From NCBI GenBank assembly GCA_021851065.1, contig JAJZJQ010000006.1, positions 1 to 61,197 on the forward strand: a stretch of 61,197 nt of DNA. The letters are read 5' to 3'. The translations under genes were made by a program, and so were the position numbers. The DNA is from Microcaldota archaeon (GTDB lineage Archaea; Micrarchaeota; Micrarchaeia; Micrarchaeales; CABMGC01). Below are positions 10,211 through 19,016 of this stretch, one piece after another. The number at the start of each line of letters is the position of its first letter. The first letter of the stretch is position 1. The notes beneath the pieces were generated by a model. That model did no database searches, was not told the origin of the DNA, and was given only the letters and a program-made list of their open reading frames with translations.

Positions 10211-11069
10211 GCGCATCCACGCTGCCGTGGCTTTTCCTTATGATCTCGCGCAAAGGCCCAGACTGCGCCACGGGCTTCCCATTTATTTCTGCCCTGCGCT
10301 CACTGCCTACGAGCATTATGTCGCGGCGCGAGCTTTCAGGCACCTTCTCGCAGGCAGCTGCAGTCTCCGAGAGCCACCTTGCTTCCACCCTGCCTCTCGC
10401 AACCACGAGATTCTCGCCTGGCAACGCAAGCCCTGAAATATGGATTGTGTCGGTGCCAAAGGCCAGGGGCTGTGATGTGTAGAACTCTGTTGTCCTGTCC
10501 AGCGCGTCATCCAGGTTCCTGGCTATTACAAGGCCCCTGTTCCTATCTCTGTCAATGGGCGGCCACCACACTCCAGCGGCTTCGAATGCAAACACCTTGT
10601 ATCCTCCTTGTGCGAATGTTGAATTAAGAATCGGATCGCTATCCATGCGGTCTATCTCACTGCTGTATCTCAATCCAGGCGCGCGTCCATAGCTGCGTGC
10701 ACCAAGAGGCGATATCCATGTCACTACTTCCCTCTCCTTATTGCGTATGAGCACTGCCCAGTCATTTCCCCCTGTCCTTAGCTCCAGCTCGAAAATGCTG
10801 AGCATGTGGCTAGTGCCGCTTGAGCCATGCTCCCTGAAAATCACCGACTTTACTCTGTCAAATGCATCCTTGTGCGAACTTGCGCCAACTATTCCCATAC
10901 GTGTTACTTCGTAAATGCCGCGCTTGACTTCCCTGCTGGTCTCCCACAAGAACACCTCCTGCGCATCCCTCCCGGCATCTTTGCTGTAGACCCTGGCAAG
11001 CCTCCTTACTATGCCGCTATTGTTCATAAGATCACGGTCTTCTGAATAAGCGTATGAAAATCTGGCCAT
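10197..11069 (-). CDS. Hypothetical protein (290 aa)
   Basis: Long ORF, no family recognised; TATA-like box and a perfect palindrome upstream. Confidence 0.6.
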   Translation of the reverse strand: MARFSYAYSEDRDLMNNSGIVRRLARVYSKDAGRDAQEVFLWETSREVKRGIYEVTRMGIVGASSHKDAFDRVKSVIFREHGSSGTSHMLSIFELELRTGGNDWAVLIRNKEREVVTWISPLGARSYGRAPGLRYSSEIDRMDSDPILNSTFAQGGYKVFAFEAAGVWWPPIDRDRNRGLVIARNLDDALDRTTEFYTSQPLAFGTDTIHISGLALPGENLVVARGRVEARWLSETAAACEKVPESSRRDIMLVGSERRAEINGKPVAQSGPLREIIRKSHGSVDALSHT

Positions 11070-11087
11070 GTGCCTGTTCTGGATGCC

Positions 11088-11104
11088 GGCTAACCTGGTT
11101 AGCC
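11088..11104. promoter_or_regulatory. Perfect inverted repeat GGCTAACC-T-GGTTAGCC upstream of 10197..11069
   Basis: 8-bp arms around a 1-nt centre, 19 bp upstream of the minus-strand start. Confidence 0.45.
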
Positions 11105-11170
11105 ATTACGCTGTACGTCCATCTGGTATAAATAGTATTGCTCCTGCCGCACCAGCGGCAGGGAGCAGAA

Positions 11171-11286
11171 ATATATGGGTGGGCGTAACAGGCCCGAATG
11201 CCAGGAAAAGGTTGGGATGGGGTTACAACTTCATAGAATGAGGTTGCTATTTTCTTGGCATCAACCGTATCACACCCATCTATATT
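11171..11286 (+). ncRNA. Candidate structured RNA, three nested stems
   Basis: Outer ATGGGTG/CACCCAT; middle ATGCCAGGAAAA (11198-11209)/TTTTCTTGGCAT (11250-11261); apical CAACTTCAT (11226-11234)/ATGAGGTTG (11238-11246). Each of the two inner stems needs one G.U pair on the + strand. Confidence 0.45.
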
Positions 11287-11381
11287 TGGCATTAACTACT
11301 ATATAAAGGTAATCCGCAGATTTTGGTATAATAGTCTGACAGAGGCATAGAAATAACTATATTTATTCACAAAGTGAATGT

Positions 11382-11455
11382 ATTATATGCATAAAACCGC
11401 TTAACCGTGCGTGTTAATACATTGCATATAATCTGTAAATACCAAATTATATGCA
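11382..11455. promoter_or_regulatory. Triplicated ATTATATGCA motif upstream of the Lrp-like gene
   Basis: ATTATATGCA at 11382-11391 and 11446-11455, inverted TGCATATAAT at 11423-11432; partly overlaps TATA-like sequence. Confidence 0.45.
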
Positions 11456-11490
11456 AACGCTTATATATGTGGGAATGCACAAAATAATGC

Positions 11491-12861
11491 ATGGCATATC
11501 CCGATCCTGTTGCGAGGAGGCTGGCGGAGATAAGGAAAGGCAGGAAGCACAAGGTATACATCAGGCGTATCAAGGGAAAGTACTATGTTTACGAGGTAGC
11601 AAGCGTACAGGACGTAGCGACTGGCAGGAAGAAGAGGCTCGCGTTCTATCTGGGCAAGATAGATGGCGGGGGCGGCTTCATCAAGGCCAGGTACAGGAAG
11701 AGGCCAGAGACACGATCCGACAGCCTCGAGGAGTGGATAAAGGCAAGGAGGTCAGATAGCGAGCAGGGTCCAATAGGACCGCTAATACATCCAGACAGCA
11801 CAGACCTCAAAATACTCACCAAGATAAGCACCGACGGAAGAGCCACAATAAGCGAGATAGCAGGCCATGCGGGCATAAGCCGCTCGTCAGCGTCGAACAG
11901 GCTGGACAAGCTTGTATCTGCGTACGGCATAAAATATACCCTTGAGTTCGGCTACAGCTTCTTCGGGTTCTTCAGGTACGCGGCATTCGTGAAGTTCGTG
12001 GGGGACAGCAAGCCTGACATTGACAAGGTGACCGCAGTGCTCGAGTCAGAGCCCACTATACAATACGCAGCGCTGCTAAAAGGCGACTACGACCTATTCA
12101 TATACATATTCGCCGAGAACACCCACTCGCTGGAGTACAAGATATACGAACTCAGGTCAGGGGAGCTTCTGGCTCCGTATAAGATGGAATGGGATGTAAG
12201 TTACATAATGAGCTCGTACGGCTACGTGCCCGTAAGGCCAAAGTTCTTCGAGAAACTCGAGGGCAAGATATGGCACAAATCAAAGGAGACTCCAAGGAAG
12301 GGCGAGGAGCAGCTGCTGAAAAGGGAGTACGTGGTTCTCAAGGAGCTAAACGAGAGCGGCAACATCTCTTTCTCCGAGATAGACAAGAAACACGGCTTTA
12401 GCCCTGGTGCAGCCCATTACACCTACCAAAGGCTGGTCGAGAGGGGCATCATATACCGTATAACCATAACCATGGACAAGCTGCCCTTCACGTATCTTGT
12501 GCTCTCGCAGTGCAGGCAGCTGGACATAAAGGCATTCAACGCCAGCAGGGATGCGTATCTGCTTGATGTCATAATGGAGACCAATACTCCTGTGAACAAG
12601 TACGCCCTGGTAGGGGATACGGGCTCGCCATACGGCCTGCTTTACATGACTCCAGTGTTCAAGGGCGAGGGGCTAAGCGACGTGGAGAAGGGACTGAAGG
12701 CGGCAGTCAAGGGCAGCGAGGCCGATTCGCACATAGTGATAAAGAATCTTGTTGGATCCCTGGGCTTCAGGAAGCTGGACAATACGCAGTCCTCGCAGTA
12801 CCAGATACTTCCATTATACCAAAAAGGCATGACTACTGCGCACGTCCTGAGTCCAACCTAA
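11491..12861 (+). CDS. Lrp/AsnC-type regulator with an N-terminal 'KxYVYEV...YLGKI...GxFIK' domain
   Basis: LTKISTDGRATISEIAGHAGISRSSASNRLDKL HTH; paralogue of 29455..30846. Confidence 0.75.
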   Translation: MAYPDPVARRLAEIRKGRKHKVYIRRIKGKYYVYEVASVQDVATGRKKRLAFYLGKIDGGGGFIKARYRKRPETRSDSLEEWIKARRSDSEQGPIGPLIHPDSTDLKILTKISTDGRATISEIAGHAGISRSSASNRLDKLVSAYGIKYTLEFGYSFFGFFRYAAFVKFVGDSKPDIDKVTAVLESEPTIQYAALLKGDYDLFIYIFAENTHSLEYKIYELRSGELLAPYKMEWDVSYIMSSYGYVPVRPKFFEKLEGKIWHKSKETPRKGEEQLLKREYVVLKELNESGNISFSEIDKKHGFSPGAAHYTYQRLVERGIIYRITITMDKLPFTYLVLSQCRQLDIKAFNASRDAYLLDVIMETNTPVNKYALVGDTGSPYGLLYMTPVFKGEGLSDVEKGLKAAVKGSEADSHIVIKNLVGSLGFRKLDNTQSSQYQILPLYQKGMTTAHVLSPT

Positions 12862-13087
12862 GGCTGAAGCCATGCAGTCTATTGCATTCCTGTATTCACA
12901 ATATCATAGAAAAAGAGCCAATTTTCTGCGATACTGCTTTAGTTTCCTCCTCCATCCATAATTTTCACCGCAATTTGCTATAGTCAAGAATCTCAGGGAG
13001 GATTTATATATTTTTTGGATAAGTGGAAGCGCGACCGCAACTATAAATACCAGGAAAGCCACAAGGCAATTAGCTTAAGCAGGCTGG

Positions 13088-13143
13088 GGATGGGCAGAAA
13101 AATGCGCCTGGGCAAGCAAGATGCATGTTCGGGCGCATTTTCT
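13088..13143 (+). ncRNA. Candidate structured leader element (GGATGGG + hairpin)
   Basis: GATGGGCAG then AAAATGCGCC (13099-13108)/GGCGCATTTT (13132-13141); lies between a TATA-like box (~13003) and the ORF beginning near 13212. Confidence 0.3.
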
Positions 13144-13211
13144 ATTTATTCTGCAAGAGCGCGCAACGCGGTATCGGCAAGGTTCTTATATGTGGCTATG
13201 CAAGAGCGGAT

Positions 13212-13502
13212 ATGCTGGATATCATGGCAACTGGACGCATAACCCGGCAGCTTGTGGGCCAGGCTGCCGAAGAGGTAATGTATTACTTAGAACCCAACAC
13301 TTCAGGCAAGCATTTTGCCAGGACAGTGGGCCTTAGCCTTCCTGTTACCGGGGAGCTAATTTCAGAGGCAATGCGCTACATTGAAGGAACAGGCAATCCC
13401 AAGAGGCTTAGGTCCCTTGCACAGAATTCACGCGTAGAGATAAGCAGACTTGACATGAGGGCTACAAGAGAACTCATACAATCTGCGCTCAGGGCGTGGT
13501 AG
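13212..13502 (+). CDS. Small protein, possibly a divergent histone-fold
   Basis: MLDIMATGRITRQLVGQAAEEVMYYLEPNTSGKHFARTVG...SRVEISRLDMRATRELIQSALRAW; ORF 13125..13502, start chosen after the structured leader. Confidence 0.4.
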   Translation: MLDIMATGRITRQLVGQAAEEVMYYLEPNTSGKHFARTVGLSLPVTGELISEAMRYIEGTGNPKRLRSLAQNSRVEISRLDMRATRELIQSALRAW

Positions 13503-13511
13503 CGCATATAT

Positions 13512-13814
13512 TCAGCGCTCAGTGAGTATGTCCCCAAAGCATTTTGCGAAGTATACCTTGGCCTCGCGCACAGTCTCCCTGCCCTGCGCAGTAAGCGTAT
13601 ATGTTATTATCCTCCCTGACTTTCTGCCTGTTATGAGATCGCGCTCGCTTAGCTCCCTTAGCGCGGGATACAGCGTCCCGGCCTTGGGTTTCTCTCCCCT
13701 GCGTTTTGCTATTTCTTCAGCAATCTCCTCCCCGTGCATCTCCCGTTTCGACAGCAGCCAGAGTATCTGGAATGATAGGAATCCGCGCATGTCGCATCCG
13801 TCTACGTATGCCAT
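13512..13814 (-). CDS. PadR-family transcriptional regulator
   Basis: MRGFLSFQILWLLSKREMHGEEIAEEIAKRRGEKPKAGTLYPALRELSERDLITGRKSGRIITYTLTAQGRE. Confidence 0.85.
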   Translation of the reverse strand: MAYVDGCDMRGFLSFQILWLLSKREMHGEEIAEEIAKRRGEKPKAGTLYPALRELSERDLITGRKSGRIITYTLTAQGRETVREAKVYFAKCFGDILTER

Positions 13815-13838
13815 GTTTACAGCTATACCTATATGATA

Positions 13839-13868
13839 TCCTATATATTTATATATCTTAATATAGGA
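13839..13868. promoter_or_regulatory. Inverted repeat TCCTATAT-N14-ATATAGGA, candidate PadR operator
   Basis: Perfect 8-bp arms between divergent padR-like (-) and 53-aa (+) genes. Confidence 0.6.
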
Positions 13869-13890
13869 CATACTATATTTGGTGATACCA

Positions 13891-14052
13891 ATGTATGGAC
13901 CAGGATGCAACTGTACTGGATACGGGGAAGGCATTAGGAGCTTCCTCACAAAGGAGGAGAAGATAGAGATACTCAGGGAATACAAGGATAACCTTGAGAA
14001 GGAAGCCAAGGGGGTCGCAGAACGGATAAAGGACCTGGAGAAGAACAACTGA
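13891..14052 (+). CDS. 53-aa DUF5320-like small protein
   Basis: MYGPGCNCTGYGEGIRSFLTKEEKIEILREYKDNLEKEAKGVAERIKDLEKNN*; Gly/Cys-rich N-terminus plus coiled coil, divergent from the PadR gene; absent from the ORF track. Confidence 0.65.
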   Translation: MYGPGCNCTGYGEGIRSFLTKEEKIEILREYKDNLEKEAKGVAERIKDLEKNN

Positions 14053-14202
14053 CCCTGTTCTTCTCAGTCTCCTTTTTTCTATTCCTTTTCTTTTTTTGCC
14101 ATGAATTTCACTCGCCATGCCCTATTCTCTGCCGCCAGGCATATCTGCCTGGATGTAAACGGCTGCAAGCCCATATCCAAGCCGGCAGACTAGCCGCGAT
14201 TC

Positions 14203-14955
14203 TCACATGCCAAATTCCAGCATAAGCGGCAGATGATCTGACACCACGTCATCAAGGACCTTGAAGTCCCTCACCTCAATACCGTCAGAGACGAACATGT
14301 AGTCTGCGAAGCTGCTTATGCCTGGATGTACAAGTCTGCTCCTTGTTGTCTTTACCTCGTACTCCTTCACAAGGTTCCTGAAATCTGCATCAATAATGCC
14401 TATGCTGCGTGTGCCCGGATCCAGATTAAGATCGCCGCAAAGTATCCCCTTCCCCTTCCTTGCTCCAAAGAATTCTGCTATGTGCTCTGACTGCCATATC
14501 CGCTGAGGCATATCCCCCTTTCCGTCTGCAGTCCAAAAACCATGCACGTTTGCTACAGTAAGGCTTGCATTGCCTTCAAGTATCTCCACCCATTGCAGCA
14601 CCGAGCCCCTTGCGAAGCTCTTGCCGTGGAAGCTTGTCGGCTCCTGCGCGCACAGCTGCACGCTGCCGCAACTTCCCGCTCTGACTTTCCCCGAGGTAAA
14701 TATCGCCTGCCTCTGGCCGTAGGAGGTACTTGGTGCGCTAAGCGTGCCGCTAAATCCATCAAGCGCATCGCAGATGAGGCCGTATATCCCATACACTGCG
14801 CCTGTTATCGGGTTTGCCGCCTTCTCCACGCCAGATGGGTTATCGAAGACTTCCTGGAAGCAGAATATGTCGGTATCCTTGCTGCTGCGTGAGATAAACC
14901 TAAGCAGCGGCCCAAGCTCCTTGCCGGCCCATATGTTTAATGATACAAGCTTCAC
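14203..14955 (-). CDS. Endonuclease/exonuclease/phosphatase family protein
   Basis: MKLVSLNIWAGKELG, FCFQEVFDN, NVHGFW, LCGDLNLDPGTRS, VVSDHLPLMLEF. Confidence 0.85.
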   Translation of the reverse strand: MKLVSLNIWAGKELGPLLRFISRSSKDTDIFCFQEVFDNPSGVEKAANPITGAVYGIYGLICDALDGFSGTLSAPSTSYGQRQAIFTSGKVRAGSCGSVQLCAQEPTSFHGKSFARGSVLQWVEILEGNASLTVANVHGFWTADGKGDMPQRIWQSEHIAEFFGARKGKGILCGDLNLDPGTRSIGIIDADFRNLVKEYEVKTTRSRLVHPGISSFADYMFVSDGIEVRDFKVLDDVVSDHLPLMLEFGM

Positions 14956-14975
14956 GGGCTCACTGCCATCAAGAA

Positions 14976-15281
14976 CTAGACATTCATGCTCATTCTGGCT
15001 TCCTCGCTTATCATCTCAGGGCTCCATGCCGGATCCCAGACAAGGTCAATATCCACATTGCCTATGTCGTGCAGATGTTCGAGCCTAAGCTGCGCGTCGG
15101 CCAGTATTACGCTGGTCACAGGGCACATGGGGCTTGTCATCGTCAGCTTTACCTTTATGTTGTTGGCTTCGTCTACGTTTATGCCCTGTATAAGGCCAAG
15201 GTCCACTATGTTTAGCCCTATCTCCGGGTCAGTGCATCCCTTGAGGGCGTTAACCACTTCTGCTATAGCTATCTTTGCCAT
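14976..15281 (-). CDS. DUF59/MIP18-family protein (SufT/PaaD-like)
   Basis: ALKGCTDPEIGLNIVDLGLIQGINVD, MTSPMCPVTSVILADAQ, DLVWDPAWSPEMISEEAR. Confidence 0.85.
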   Translation of the reverse strand: MAKIAIAEVVNALKGCTDPEIGLNIVDLGLIQGINVDEANNIKVKLTMTSPMCPVTSVILADAQLRLEHLHDIGNVDIDLVWDPAWSPEMISEEARMSMNV

Positions 15282-15383
15282 GGACTATTCTGTGCATTTT
15301 TACTATATAATACTTGCGAATTGTACATAAATGGCGCAATAAAGGCGCGCATAAATCACGGCAGGATAAAACGCGAATGCTCT

Positions 15384-18300
15384 CTACTTGCACTCTGCCA
15401 AGTTCAGCCAGCTGCCGCAGCCAGTTGTGCTTATGCAGGCATTTGCGCCATTGTCGCTGTCCCCCGCCTGCGAGCCTGAGCACACGAGCGATGTCACCCT
15501 GTTCTGCGACAGCGTGCTACCAGGCGACTGCGCAAGCGCCATCCCCTGCCCATGCGAGCTGCCGCTTACTGTGTTGTTGATCAGCTGCGAGTACCCGCTG
15601 CTGACAAGGGATATGCCCTGCCCGCTGTTTAGCACAGCGTTGTTCCTTATGCTGCTGCTGTTGAACCTGTAGAGATATATCGCGGAGCTGGCATTGATTA
15701 CGTTGTTCCCTATGACTGACGATGACTGCACATTGCTTATGTAGATCGCGTTGCCGGTTGCCCCTGCTATGGTGTTGTTAAGCACCTGCACCCCAGATAT
15801 CATTCTTCCAGACGATGTTATCGTTATTGGGTTGTTAAATCCAACGAGCACGCAGTCCTCTACTGTAACGCTGCTGTTTGTGGAGTTAACGAATGCGCCG
15901 CCGCCAGATGCAAACACTGTGTGGCCGTTGCAGTTTATCGTCGTGCCTGAGGCGCTCAGGGTGCTGTTTGAGCGTATGTTGAAGCATGTGCTTGCATAAG
16001 GGTAGTACATGTCCGAGGTGAAACTGACCAGGTCCGGGCTGGTTATTAGCGTGCACTGCTGCTGCTTTGTAAGTATGGTGGGGCTTGTTGCAACCAGCCA
16101 CCTGCACCCAGACTTGGTCACTCCTGTATTCATGCGCCCCTTCTGCGCGTATACTCCTGAAGAATACTGGTCACAGTAGAAGTCAGCCCCTGAGTTTGCC
16201 AGTGCGCTGTTGTTGTATATCATGTTGTCCCGTGAGCCGGCAATGTAGAATCCATACACGCTAGCATTCTCGCTGTTGTTAACCAGCAGGTTGTTGAATG
16301 CCCTGTTCAGCAGGAAGCCGTAGCCTGATCCAGAGCTGCGTGCAGAGTTGTTTAGCATTCTGCTGTCGTTTGTCTGGTTGAGCGAGAATCCGTATCCTGC
16401 ATAATTGCGCACAGAGACATTTGACACGGATGCGTTGCTGCTCCTGCTAAGCAGCACCCCTGCGTTAACCGCGGATATGAGGGATGAATTTAGCGTGATG
16501 CCTAAGGAACCTGCAATGTTTATTCCGTAATCGAAGCCCGCTATCCTGCAGCTGTGTATGTCTATATTGTTCTGGCCGCTAACCTCAAATGCTGCAGTAG
16601 ATGCAGCTCCCTGGCCAGTTATCCCGTGCCCGGCGCAGTCTATGGTCACGTTGCTCGCCTCTATGTCAAAGCATGTGCCCTGCGTGAGAAGGTTTCCTGT
16701 GATGGTGTAGCTGCCAGGTGAGACTATGGGCCTGCACGCGCCTACCGGGTAGCTTACCAGGTTAGGCAGGCTCTTTACAGGGCAGCTGGTTGCCCAGTTG
16801 CAGTCCGTGCTCCTGCATGCCGTTCCAGACAATGTTATGTTTGTTGAGTTGTATGTGCTTGCCGTGCAGTAGAAGTCCGTCTTGTAGCTGGGCATCACCG
16901 ATCCGCCCTTGAAGTATATGCTTGTTGCGTTGTCAGTGAGCACTCCGTACGTGTTCTCAGACGCGTTTAGTCCCGTGACCGTGGTGTACACTGTGTTGTT
17001 CAGCAAAATCCCGTAGTTGTTGCTACTTGTTATGTCTGATGTCAGGTTGCCATTCGTGGAATTCGTTATGTATATCCCATAGCCGTTGTTCTGCGCAGTC
17101 ACTGAGTTTATCCTAAAGCGCACTACCCCGTTCATGTACACTCCGTACGTCCCGTTATATATCCTGCAGTCGCTTACTGTAACGTTGTACTGCCCCGCGC
17201 TGCTTATCCCAAGCGGCGCGTTTGATATGCTGTGCCCGTTGCAGTTCAGGGACACGCTTGATGCGTTTATGGAGATGCACGGGGAGTCTATGCCCTGCCT
17301 GTCCGAGATGTTCAGGTAGTCCGCGAGATTGAGATCCCTGTTGATTGAATAGCTGCCGCTGTTCACTATAGTGCCGCACGAGCTTATCGTGCTGCCAAGT
17401 CTAATGGCCGATATTGCAGACTGGTTGTTTATCTGCGAGCAATATGCGAAATTGCACTGATCGTTCACATAGCACGTTGTGTTGTAGAACCTGTTCGAAG
17501 CCCTCGGGGCAGAGCCTGCATTGCAGTAGAAGTCAACAGGGCTGCCTACCATTGTGCTGTTGTACACCGCGTTGCCCGTGGAGTTTGAGAATGTGATGCC
17601 GTAGTATGAGTTGTAGTCGGATGTCGTCTTCTCGAACGTGTTATTGGTGCCAAGGGCTATGTTTATCCCGCCTCCCTGCCCCCCAGAGCTGCTCACCTGG
17701 TCACCGTAGAACAGGTTGCGGCTTGAGCTGTTTATGAGAAATCCCGTGAGGGTTGAGTTGTCTATCGTAATGTTGGATACGGTGTCATGGCTTGTGCCTG
17801 AGAGCAGCATGCCGTAAGAGAACCTGGATAGCGAGATATCTGTAACGCTGACGTTGCTATGGGACACTATGCTTATCCCATAGGTGTACGGCGCGGTAGT
17901 GACGAACGGTCCGTTGCCCAGTATGCTGTGTCCCTCTCCAAGAAGGCGCACGTTGTTTGCCCTTATCGCTATGCAGCTGCCATTGTATATGGATGTGCTT
18001 ATGTCGCCAGTAAGGTAATATGTTCCCGGAGCCGTTATTGCAGTGCATGAGTTTATCTCGTATAAGGACTGCTGCGAAGTAGTGGTCGTAGTTCCGTATG
18101 AGACACTGCTTGTAAGGGCGTGGTACACCAGAAGCCCGAGCAGTGCAACAGCTATAACTATTATTGCTATTATTGGCATCCTGCTTGAGCCACGCGGCTT
18201 AAAAGTAGAGCTAACCTGCTTCTTTTGGGGCTGCGCAGGCGGCTGAGATGCCATTTGCATCTGCTGCTGCGGCGCGGAAGCTGCCTTTTGCTGCTGTTGC

Positions 18301-18398
18301 TGCACATTCTGCTGCGGCTGTCGCTGCTCTTCATCATCTTTGGCCTGTGCAGCGCCTGCACCTGGCTGAGTTCCCTTCTGCTGAGTATCGTTTGCCAT
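15384..18398 (-). CDS. Membrane-anchored parallel beta-helix (NosD/PbH1-like) surface protein, 1004 aa
   Basis: Gln-rich N-terminus, single TM, repeated 'NVTVSDCRIYNGTYGVYMNG...NSTNGNLTSDITSSNNYGILLNNT' units. Confidence 0.8.
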   Translation of the reverse strand: MANDTQQKGTQPGAGAAQAKDDEEQRQPQQNVQQQQQKAASAPQQQMQMASQPPAQPQKKQVSSTFKPRGSSRMPIIAIIVIAVALLGLLVYHALTSSVSYGTTTTTSQQSLYEINSCTAITAPGTYYLTGDISTSIYNGSCIAIRANNVRLLGEGHSILGNGPFVTTAPYTYGISIVSHSNVSVTDISLSRFSYGMLLSGTSHDTVSNITIDNSTLTGFLINSSSRNLFYGDQVSSSGGQGGGINIALGTNNTFEKTTSDYNSYYGITFSNSTGNAVYNSTMVGSPVDFYCNAGSAPRASNRFYNTTCYVNDQCNFAYCSQINNQSAISAIRLGSTISSCGTIVNSGSYSINRDLNLADYLNISDRQGIDSPCISINASSVSLNCNGHSISNAPLGISSAGQYNVTVSDCRIYNGTYGVYMNGVVRFRINSVTAQNNGYGIYITNSTNGNLTSDITSSNNYGILLNNTVYTTVTGLNASENTYGVLTDNATSIYFKGGSVMPSYKTDFYCTASTYNSTNITLSGTACRSTDCNWATSCPVKSLPNLVSYPVGACRPIVSPGSYTITGNLLTQGTCFDIEASNVTIDCAGHGITGQGAASTAAFEVSGQNNIDIHSCRIAGFDYGINIAGSLGITLNSSLISAVNAGVLLSRSSNASVSNVSVRNYAGYGFSLNQTNDSRMLNNSARSSGSGYGFLLNRAFNNLLVNNSENASVYGFYIAGSRDNMIYNNSALANSGADFYCDQYSSGVYAQKGRMNTGVTKSGCRWLVATSPTILTKQQQCTLITSPDLVSFTSDMYYPYASTCFNIRSNSTLSASGTTINCNGHTVFASGGGAFVNSTNSSVTVEDCVLVGFNNPITITSSGRMISGVQVLNNTIAGATGNAIYISNVQSSSVIGNNVINASSAIYLYRFNSSSIRNNAVLNSGQGISLVSSGYSQLINNTVSGSSHGQGMALAQSPGSTLSQNRVTSLVCSGSQAGDSDNGANACISTTGCGSWLNLAECK

Positions 18399-18451
18399 CG
18401 GACCAGTCTTTGCTTAAGTTTATATGTCTGAACACTTATTTATAAAAACAT

Positions 18452-18526
18452 GCCCCGGTAACTCAGCCTGGCTAGAGTGCGAGTTTCGTAAACTCGAAGT
18501 CGAGGGTTCAAATCCCTCTCGGGGCT
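18452..18526 (+). tRNA. tRNA-Thr (anticodon CGT)
   Basis: Acceptor GCCCCGG/TCGGGGC, anticodon stem CGAGT-TTCGTAA-ACTCG, T-arm GAGGG-TTCAAAT-CCCTC; discriminator T, no encoded CCA. Confidence 0.95.
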
Positions 18527-18560
18527 TTTAACACGCTTTGTCGTCAGTAAGGTCCGTATC

Positions 18561-18599
18561 CCTGAAAGGGAGTCGTACTTTCAGGTTCAGAGCCCTTTC
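18561..18599 (+). promoter_or_regulatory. Mutually exclusive hairpins in the tRNA-Thr trailer / leader of 18635 gene
   Basis: CCTGAAAG (18561-18568)/CTTTCAGG (18578-18585) versus GAAAGGG (18564-18570)/CCCTTTC (18593-18599). Confidence 0.35.
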
Positions 18600-18634
18600 T
18601 AGGTACTTTAAATTATTATTTACAGAATAAGGTT

Positions 18635-18946
18635 ATGGGACTTGAGAGAATTGTACTTTACGCTTCAAACGGCAGTTTATCGAAATTGGCACGAAGCTAC
18701 CTTATGAAAAACAACATAAGCTTTGAAGAAGTAGATGCAACTGCAGAAGAAGGTAGGTTGAAATTAATACGGCTTTCAAAGCAGCCGAAGACCCCGTTTT
18801 TATATGTAAAACACAGGCACAGCATAAGTACGGTTGTAGGTTCTGGTGAGTTTCAGTATGTGGGCGCACTTGACACGTCTTTGAGCTATGAGAAATTCAT
18901 GAAAGCAAAGAAAAGCCGTGTTGAAGAGGGACAGCGGACTTTGTAA
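18635..18946 (+). CDS. Glutaredoxin-fold protein lacking the CxxC motif
   Basis: RIVLYASNGSLSKLARSYLMKNNISFEEVDATAEEGRLKLIRLSKQPKTPFLYV: Grx-like layout with no Cys. Confidence 0.5.
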   Translation: MGLERIVLYASNGSLSKLARSYLMKNNISFEEVDATAEEGRLKLIRLSKQPKTPFLYVKHRHSISTVVGSGEFQYVGALDTSLSYEKFMKAKKSRVEEGQRTL

Positions 18947-19016
18947 TCCGGCAAGCCTAAGAATTTGGTAGTTTACTACCAAAAAGTATATATATTTTGG
19001 CAATTAAATACCAAAT

